The position numbers and the translations under genes were made by a program. Positions 58,763 to 64,000 of a stretch of DNA of 64,000 bases are shown in pieces. Within the stretch, counting starts at the first letter, position 1; each line of letters starts with the position of its first letter. The stretch covers positions 699,433 to 763,432 of the forward strand of contig NZ_LOJP01000002.1 in the NCBI RefSeq assembly GCF_001553785.1, given 5' to 3'. Source of the DNA: Actinoplanes sp. TFC3. GTDB taxonomy: Bacteria; Actinomycetota; Actinomycetes; Mycobacteriales; Micromonosporaceae. The notes under the pieces are model-generated. The model saw nothing but the letters and a program-made list of their open reading frames with translations, did no database searches and had not been told where the DNA came from.

Positions 58763-59854
58763 ATGACAGCGAGCGAGCAGATGGGTGACTTCCCCTCCCG
58801 CTCGGCGAGCACCAATGCCGGTGGCCCGGGTGTGACAGCGCGTCACATCCGGTCCGCCGGCAACGGCGTATCGCCGATCCCTCCCGACGACCGCCCACCG
58901 CTGGGTGGCGGGAGTGCCCTGCCCCGCAAGTCCCGGTTCTCCCTGGAGACCGGCTTCAAGGGGCTGAGCACGGCGGCCGGTGCGATGGTGCTGGTCATCA
59001 TCGTTGCCATCGCGATCTTCCTGATCTCCAAGGCCGTGCCCGCCCTCAACGCGAATGACGAAAGCTTCCTGACCGCCAAGGAATGGTTCCCCAACGAGAC
59101 GCCGCCGCACTTCGGCATCGCTGCGCTGGCCTTCGGAACCCTGCTGACGTCGGTGATCGCGCTGCTCGTCGCGGTGCCCATCGCCCTGGGAATCGCGCTC
59201 TTCCTGTCGCACTACGCCCCGAAGCGGCTGGCCACCCCGCTGGGCTTCGTCATCGACCTGCTGGCCGCCGTACCCTCGGTGGTCTTCGGCCTGTGGGGTC
59301 GGGACGTCTTCTCCCAGCCGGTGCAGCACTTCTCGGAGTGGCTCAACAAGTACTTCAGCTGGATCCCGCTGTTCGGTGGCGACGGCCCGTTCGGCCGCTC
59401 GATCCTGCTGGGCTCGCTGGTGCTGGCGATCATGGTGCTGCCGATCGTCACCTCGCTCTCGCGCGAGGTCTTCCAGCAGACGCCGGGCATGAACGAAGAC
59501 GCCGCGCTGGCCCTGGGCGCCACCAAGTGGGAGATGATCCGCACGGCTGTGCTGCCGTACGGCAAGCCCGGTGTGATCGCCGCGGTGATGCTCGGCCTGG
59601 GCCGCGCGCTCGGTGAGACGATCGCCTTGGCGCTGACCCTGGGTACCACGTTTGTCATCTCGTTCAACCTGATCCAGAGCGGTGGCAACTCGATTGCCGC
59701 CAACATCGCGAACACCTTCGGCGAGGCCAACGCCACCGGCCGCGGCGCGCTGATCGCCTCCGGCCTGGTGCTGTTCGCCATCACCCTGGTCGTCAACATG
59801 GCTGCGCGGGCGATCATCTACCGCCGCCGCGAGTTCCGGGACAGTGCCGCATGA
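58763..59854 (+). CDS. pstC: Phosphate ABC transporter permease PstC
   Basis: PstC is one of two membrane subunits of the high-affinity phosphate importer. The 363-residue protein has a cytoplasmic N-terminus of about 65 residues, unusually long and Pro-rich, then six membrane helices. Landmarks are FGTLLTSVIALLVAVPIALGIALFLSHYAP, VPSVVFGLWG and the EAA-like loop MNEDAALALGATKWEMIRTAVLPYGKPG. It overlaps pstA by 4 bp. Confidence 0.95.
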   Translation: MTASEQMGDFPSRSASTNAGGPGVTARHIRSAGNGVSPIPPDDRPPLGGGSALPRKSRFSLETGFKGLSTAAGAMVLVIIVAIAIFLISKAVPALNANDESFLTAKEWFPNETPPHFGIAALAFGTLLTSVIALLVAVPIALGIALFLSHYAPKRLATPLGFVIDLLAAVPSVVFGLWGRDVFSQPVQHFSEWLNKYFSWIPLFGGDGPFGRSILLGSLVLAIMVLPIVTSLSREVFQQTPGMNEDAALALGATKWEMIRTAVLPYGKPGVIAAVMLGLGRALGETIALALTLGTTFVISFNLIQSGGNSIAANIANTFGEANATGRGALIASGLVLFAITLVVNMAARAIIYRRREFRDSAA

Positions 59855-60933
59855 GCTTGCTGGAAAGAGAGACTTCCGGCGTTGTGATGACGCCGGACAA
59901 CATCCGGACGCGCAAGCTGCCGGTGGCCATCGACCTCGGCATCGCGGTTGTCGCCCTGGTGCTCGCCGCGGCGATCGTGCTCGGGGCCGGCATCGGCAAC
60001 TGGGTGCTGGTCATCGTGGTCGGCGCGATCCTGTACCTGGTCGGGCTCTACTTCGCCGCGGGCCGGGTCGAGGGCAAGCGCGCCGCGAAGAACAAGATCG
60101 CCCGCGCGATGATCTATTCGGCCTGCATCCTGGCGGTCCTGCCGCTTGCCTCGGTCGTGTGGACGCTGGTCTCCAAGGGTGCCGCCCGGCTGGACGGCGA
60201 TTTCTTCGGCTCCTCGATGAACAACATCGGTGCCCGCGATGCCAACGGTGGCGCCTACCACGCGATCATCGGCACGCTGGAGCAGGTGGGCATCGCCACG
60301 CTGATGGCCGTGCCGCTCGGGGTGCTCGGCGCTATCTACCTGGTCGAGTACGGCCGGGGCCGGTTCGCGCTGACCGTTCGCTTCTTCGTCGACGTCATGA
60401 CCGGCATCCCGTCGATCGTGGCCGGGCTGTTTGTGCTGGCGTTCTGGGTGCTCATCGTCAGCCCGTGGTTCAACAACGGGACCCCGCGCTTCTCCGGCTT
60501 CGCGGCCTCGCTCGCGCTCACCGTGCTGATGCTGCCGACGATCGTGCGCTCGACCGAGGAGATGCTGCGACTCGTGCCCGGGCCGCTGCGCGAGGGTGCG
60601 TACGCTTTGGGCGTACCGCAATGGAAGACGATTTTGCGGGTTGTGCTTCCGACCGCGTTGCCGGGCATCGTCACCGGCGTCATGCTCGCCGTGGCCCGTG
60701 CAGCCGGCGAGACCGCACCGGTGCTTCTGGTCGCCGGTGGTGCCGCGGCGATCAACATGGACCCGTTCTCCGGCAACCAGTCGTCGCTCTCGCTGTTCGT
60801 GTACCAGCAGGCCAGCGACGCCTCGAAGTTCGCGCCGGACCGCGCCTGGACGGCCGCACTGACGCTGGTCGCCCTGGTCCTGATCCTGACCATCGCAGCG
60901 AAGCTGCTCGCCCGCCGCAACCGCCTGTCCTGA
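59851..60933 (+). CDS. pstA: Phosphate ABC transporter permease PstA
   Basis: PstA is the second membrane subunit. The 360-residue protein has extra N-terminal helices (LGIAVVALVLAAAIVLGAGIG, WVLVIVVGAILYLVGLYF) before the common six-helix core. Landmarks are GTLEQVGIATLMAVPLGVLGAIYLVEYG, GIPSIVAGLFVLAFWV and the EAA-like loop PGPLREGAYALGVPQWKTILRVVLPTALPG. It is coupled to pstC and followed by pstB after 16 bp. Confidence 0.95.
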   Translation: MSLLERETSGVVMTPDNIRTRKLPVAIDLGIAVVALVLAAAIVLGAGIGNWVLVIVVGAILYLVGLYFAAGRVEGKRAAKNKIARAMIYSACILAVLPLASVVWTLVSKGAARLDGDFFGSSMNNIGARDANGGAYHAIIGTLEQVGIATLMAVPLGVLGAIYLVEYGRGRFALTVRFFVDVMTGIPSIVAGLFVLAFWVLIVSPWFNNGTPRFSGFAASLALTVLMLPTIVRSTEEMLRLVPGPLREGAYALGVPQWKTILRVVLPTALPGIVTGVMLAVARAAGETAPVLLVAGGAAAINMDPFSGNQSSLSLFVYQQASDASKFAPDRAWTAALTLVALVLILTIAAKLLARRNRLS

Positions 60934-60949
60934 GTTAGAGGTGTCCCCC

Positions 60950-61726
60950 ATGGCCAAGCGCATCGAGGCGAGCGGAGTCTCGTCCTACTACGGTTCCTTC
61001 AAGGCGATCGACGGCATCTCGATGACCGTCGAGCCGAAGACCATCACCGCCCTGATCGGCCCCTCCGGTTGCGGTAAGTCGACGTTCCTGCGCTCCATCA
61101 ACCGCATGCACGAGGTGCTGCCGAACGCCCGCATCGAGGGCCGGCTCACCATCGACGACCAGAACATCTACGACCCGGACGTGGACGTCACCGCCGTGCG
61201 CCGCATGATCGGCATGGTGTTCCAGCGGCCCAACCCGTTCCCGACCATGAGCATCTACGAGAACGTGGTCGCCGGGCTCAAGCTCAACGGCGTCAAGAAG
61301 AAGTCGGTGCTCGACGACGCGGCCGAGAAGTCGCTCAAGTCGGCGAACCTCTGGGACGAGGTCAAGGACCGGCTCAACCGTCCGGGCGCGGGTCTGTCCG
61401 GCGGTCAGCAGCAGCGGCTGTGCATCGCCCGCACCATCGCGGTCGAGCCGCAGGTCGTGCTGATGGACGAGCCCTGCTCGGCGCTCGACCCGATCTCGAC
61501 GCTGGCGATCGAGGACCTGATGTTCAAGCTCAAGGACCGCTTCACGATCATCATCGTCACGCACAACATGCAGCAGGCGGCCCGGGTCAGCGACAAGACC
61601 GGGTTCTTCTCGATCGACAAGACCGGCGAGCCCGGCCGGCTGATCGAGTACGACGACACCCAGAAGATCTTCTCCAACCCGACCGAGAAGAAGACCGAGG
61701 ACTACATCACCGGCCGCTTCGGCTGA
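60950..61726 (+). CDS. pstB: Phosphate ABC transporter ATPase PstB
   Basis: PstB drives phosphate import with ATP. The 258-residue ATPase has Walker A GPSGCGKSTFLRSINRM, the PstB-typical MVFQRPNPFPTMSIYENV, signature LSGGQQQRLCIARTI, Walker B VVLMDEPCSALDPIS and H-loop IVTHNMQQA. ATG 60950 is preferred to GTG 60941 because GAGG at 60937-60940 is at the right distance. It ends the pstSCAB operon; no phoU is next to it. Confidence 0.97.
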   Translation: MAKRIEASGVSSYYGSFKAIDGISMTVEPKTITALIGPSGCGKSTFLRSINRMHEVLPNARIEGRLTIDDQNIYDPDVDVTAVRRMIGMVFQRPNPFPTMSIYENVVAGLKLNGVKKKSVLDDAAEKSLKSANLWDEVKDRLNRPGAGLSGGQQQRLCIARTIAVEPQVVLMDEPCSALDPISTLAIEDLMFKLKDRFTIIIVTHNMQQAARVSDKTGFFSIDKTGEPGRLIEYDDTQKIFSNPTEKKTEDYITGRFG

Positions 61727-61731
61727 TCCGC

Positions 61732-62502
61732 CTAGAACGTTGCGACGGCGCCGCCGTCCGCGGTCAGCTCCACCCGGGGCATGATCGGGACGGCGGCGTC
61801 GCGCTGTGCGGCCATCACCTCATCAATTTTCCGGTACGACCCCAGCTCCCCCAGCGTCACCCGGGTCGGCGGCAACATCGTCAGGCCGCCGACATCACCG
61901 GGATCCACCCAGGCCGTGCCCTCGGCCTCCCCCGACACATCGCGCGCGCTCTGCGCCTCGGGCAGCAGGGCCACGAAGAACCAGGTGTCGAACCGCTTCG
62001 GCTCGAACTCCGGCGTGATCCACCGGGCCCACGGCAGCAGCAGATCATCGCGCAACCGCAGCCCCCGCCGCGTCAGCAGTTCGTGCAGGCTCAGCTCCCG
62101 GTTGACCAGCGCGACCCGGTCGGCTTCCCACCCGGGCCCGCTGACATCCGCGACCGTGCGGTCCGGTTCGTGCACCGGCCCGGCCAGCAGCACACCGGCC
62201 TCCTCGAACAACTCCCGCACCGCCGCGCCGACCACAGCACGGGCCTGCTCGTCGGGCACCCCAAGCCGTTGCGCCCAGTCGAGCCGGATGGTCTCGGGAT
62301 GGTCACCCGGATCGACCCGGCCGCCGGGGAACGCGTGTACTCCTGCGAAGACCATGGTGCTGGCGCGCTTGAGGACGTACACCTGCAGGTTTTCGGGGTT
62401 GAGCAAGACCACGGTGGCTGCCGGGCGTGCTGGTGCGGGCGGTCCGGTGAACTCCCGGGCGCGCTGAACCATCGCGGGCGGCAACGACATTGAAGGGCTC
62501 AC
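61732..62502 (-). CDS. NUDIX hydrolase (NUDT19-like)
   Basis: The 256-residue protein is a NUDIX hydrolase of the kind where the NUDIX box is interrupted by an insertion. The parts are AFPGGRVDPGD near residue 57 and AAVRELFEEAGVLLAG near 92, giving the metal-binding REx2EE. The N-terminal PAATVVLLNPENLQVYVLKRA and MVFAGVHAFPGG match NUDT19-type coenzyme A diphosphatases. The substrate is not known. It is convergent with pstB (5-bp gap) and divergent from the oxidoreductase gene. Confidence 0.88.
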   Translation of the reverse strand: MSPSMSLPPAMVQRAREFTGPPAPARPAATVVLLNPENLQVYVLKRASTMVFAGVHAFPGGRVDPGDHPETIRLDWAQRLGVPDEQARAVVGAAVRELFEEAGVLLAGPVHEPDRTVADVSGPGWEADRVALVNRELSLHELLTRRGLRLRDDLLLPWARWITPEFEPKRFDTWFFVALLPEAQSARDVSGEAEGTAWVDPGDVGGLTMLPPTRVTLGELGSYRKIDEVMAAQRDAAVPIMPRVELTADGGAVATF

Positions 62503-62558
62503 GGCCCTTATCCTCCCACCGGCGCTGTCCCGGCGCTGCGGGCGCTACGGTGGCGATC

Positions 62559-63542
62559 ATGACTGCTCAGACCGTCCGCTGGGGCATCCTCGGCACCGGT
62601 GGCATCGCCGCCACGTTCGCCTCGGACCTGCCGCACGTGCCCGGAGCCACCCTCGCCGCCGTCGGCTCCCGCACCCCCGAGGCAGCCGCCACGTTCGCGG
62701 AGAAGCATGGTGCCGCCCGCGCCCACGGCTCCTGGGCCGAGCTGGCCGCCGACCCGGACGTCGACGTGATCTACGTAGCGACCCCGCACGCCTCGCACCA
62801 CGCGGCCGCCATGGTCTGCCTCGAAGGCGGCAAGTCGGTGCTGGTCGAAAAGCCCCTCACGCTCGACCTGGCGACCTCGGCACAGCTGGTCCAGGAGGCC
62901 CGCACCCGCGAGCTGTTCCTGATGGAAGCCATGTGGATGCGCTGCAACCCGGCCATCCGCAAGATCCGCGACCTGGTCAAAGATGGCGCCATCGGCGAGG
63001 TGGTCACGCTGCACGCGGACTTCGGCCTGCAAGGCCCGTTCGAACCGGAGCACCGCCTGCGCAACCCGGCCCTGGGCGGCGGTGCCCTGCTCGATGTGGG
63101 CGTCTATCCGATCCACTTCGCCGACCTGATGCTGGGCAGCCCGGAGACGGTGCACAGCTGGGCGCACCTGACTCCGGAAAACGTGGACGAGACCACCGGC
63201 ATCCTGCTCGGCTACGCCTCAGGTGCGGTGGCCGCGCTGACCTGCAGCATCGCGGGCGAGTCCCGCAACGCAGCATCGATCACCGGGACGCTGGGCCGGA
63301 TCGACCTGCCGCCAGGCTTCTTCGCGCCGCAGTCGTTCACGCTGACCCGGGCCGGCCGGGAGCCGGAGACGTTCTCCCACGCCTTCGAAGGCCGGGGCTA
63401 TCAGTTCGAGGCGATCGAGGTGCAACGCTGCCTGGCCCACAACTTCCCGGAGAGCCCGCTGGTGCCGCACACGACGACGCTGGAGATCATGGCACTGCTG
63501 GACACGATCCGCGCGGAGATCGGCGTGGTCTATCCGGCGTGA
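62559..63542 (+). CDS. Gfo/Idh/MocA-family oxidoreductase
   Basis: NAD(P)-dependent oxidoreductase of sugar or inositol type. The 327-residue protein has the Rossmann motif WGILGTGGIAATFA, the EKP motif in SVLVEKPLTLD near residue 95, and the C-terminal substrate domain with GGGALLDVGVYPIHFADLMLG near 182. ATG 62559 is preferred: TACGGT lies 7 bp upstream (leaderless), and the ORF extension to 62490 overlaps the divergent gene's promoter. Substrate unknown. Confidence 0.92.
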   Translation: MTAQTVRWGILGTGGIAATFASDLPHVPGATLAAVGSRTPEAAATFAEKHGAARAHGSWAELAADPDVDVIYVATPHASHHAAAMVCLEGGKSVLVEKPLTLDLATSAQLVQEARTRELFLMEAMWMRCNPAIRKIRDLVKDGAIGEVVTLHADFGLQGPFEPEHRLRNPALGGGALLDVGVYPIHFADLMLGSPETVHSWAHLTPENVDETTGILLGYASGAVAALTCSIAGESRNAASITGTLGRIDLPPGFFAPQSFTLTRAGREPETFSHAFEGRGYQFEAIEVQRCLAHNFPESPLVPHTTTLEIMALLDTIRAEIGVVYPA

Positions 63543-63590
63543 CATGGCTGAACCGGTCGACATCGGCATCGTTGCCGACCGGCGACAGCT

Positions 63591-63803
63591 CTAACGGCAC
63601 TGATCGAAATCGCCGTTCTTGATGCCGGCCACGAAAGCGCACCAAGTGGCATCAGGAAAGATCAAAATGTTGCGATCTTGGTTCTTGCTGTCTCGGACAG
63701 CAACAATGCCGGGCAGATTCTCGGCTACTTCGACACAGTCGCCGTTGGCGCCCGAACGGGTGGACGTATGCCACCGGGCGCCTACCAGTCGGTCTTCATG
63801 CAT
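63591..63803 (-). CDS. DUF397 domain protein
   Basis: The 70-residue protein has the DUF397 pattern: ARWHTSTRSGANGDCVEVAE, GIVAVRDSKNQD, and FPDATWCAFVAGIKNGDFD. These small proteins are usually encoded after an XRE-DUF5753 regulator, as here, and modulate that regulator in Streptomyces (BldB/WhiJ-like pairs). Its start overlaps the upstream gene's stop by 8 bp. Confidence 0.93.
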   Translation of the reverse strand: MHEDRLVGARWHTSTRSGANGDCVEVAENLPGIVAVRDSKNQDRNILIFPDATWCAFVAGIKNGDFDQCR

Positions 63804-64000
63804 GGATACTCATCTCCTCCAGAGCTTCACGGATGAGGCTTCCTGAGTCTGCCGCACTGAGTGCAGCCTCAGCCAGAGCCGACCACACCCCGTCATAAAC
63901 AGCGAGTTCATGGGGCTTGTCGAGATAGAGGGCACCCGTCAGGGACTCGCTGTAAACGGTCGAGGGCTCATCGCCGCTGCCGTAGTCGCCGCCGAAATCG
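63796..64000 (-). CDS. C-terminal part of an XRE/DUF5753 regulator, 5' end outside window
   Basis: An open frame enters from the right edge and gives about 67 residues with VYSESLTGALYLDKPHELAV, then YDGVWSALAEAALSAADSGSLIREALEEM. This is the typical last part of DUF5753, the C-terminal domain of XRE regulators paired with DUF397 proteins. The N-terminal helix-turn-helix would lie beyond base 64000. It overlaps the DUF397 start by 8 bp. Confidence 0.8.
   Translation of the reverse strand, partial: DFGGDYGSGDEPSTVYSESLTGALYLDKPHELAVYDGVWSALAEAALSAADSGSLIREALEEMSIHA

Noticed and set aside
1..64000. tRNA, rRNA, CRISPR, insertion sequence or prophage genes
   Set aside because: I looked for cloverleaf-type ends, transposase, integrase and regularly spaced short repeats and saw none; a tRNA scan program was not available.

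Overview
The window is high-GC actinobacterial DNA. It carries a flagellar and chemotaxis locus next to mycothiol (mshD), GlnR, HbhA-type and DUF397/DUF5753 genes. That mix points to a motile member of the Micromonosporaceae, most likely Actinoplanes or a close relative. This is an inference from gene content; no rRNA or tRNA gene is visible.

Region 1 (1-15.4 kb, plus strand) holds flagellar structure and export genes: fliK (cut by the left edge), flgD, flgE, flbD, motA, motB, fliL, fliM, fliN, fliO, fliP, fliR, flhB, flhA, an flhF-like gene, an 82-residue membrane protein and a sulfotransferase. Three FliA-type promoter matches (before flgD, flbD and fliM) alternate with two strong hairpin terminators, dividing the cluster into units. 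fliQ is missing from its usual place, the FlhF-like protein lacks its GTPase motifs, and FliM lacks the N-terminal CheY-binding peptide.

Region 2 (15.5-23 kb, minus strand) is a compact chemotaxis operon: cheA, cheW, an unknown 290-residue gene, cheB, cheR, cheY, a CheX-type gene, a second cheY and a second, diverged CheX-like gene. Next to it are an OmpR-type regulator and a divergent soluble kinase with a degenerate ATPase domain (23-24.5 kb).

Region 3 (24.6-38.3 kb) is mostly housekeeping: a CAP-domain secreted protein, murB, a mycothiol-dependent-isomerase-type protein, a GH1 glucosidase with its LacI regulator, an XRE-hbhA-DUF2516 operon arranged as in Mycobacterium, asparaginase, a BKACE-type enzyme, ygfZ, a Fur-type regulator, a pabC-type aminotransferase, nitrobindin with a 34-residue membrane protein, and a DsrE protein.

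Region 4 (38.3-48.5 kb) has an exported GH127 enzyme with two ricin-type trefoils. It is followed by a candidate envelope-stress module: a cysteine-containing membrane protein, a cysteine-containing lipoprotein, a MacAB-like ABC efflux set, and a two-component system whose sensor has four extracellular cysteines. An identical 17-bp element lies in two promoter regions of this module.

Region 5 (48.5-64 kb) has a DUF1416 and sulfurtransferase pair behind a short cysteine-rich leader ORF, a DUF2993 lipid-binding protein, a membrane protein, glnR, mshD, tryptophan 2,3-dioxygenase with an Lrp regulator, an MFS-Usp fusion with a MarR regulator, pstSCAB behind an 11-bp-periodic PHO-box array, a NUDIX hydrolase, a Gfo/Idh/MocA oxidoreductase and a DUF397/DUF5753 pair cut by the right edge. 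From ygfZ to pstB the order echoes M. tuberculosis Rv0811c-Rv0820, interrupted by two insertions.
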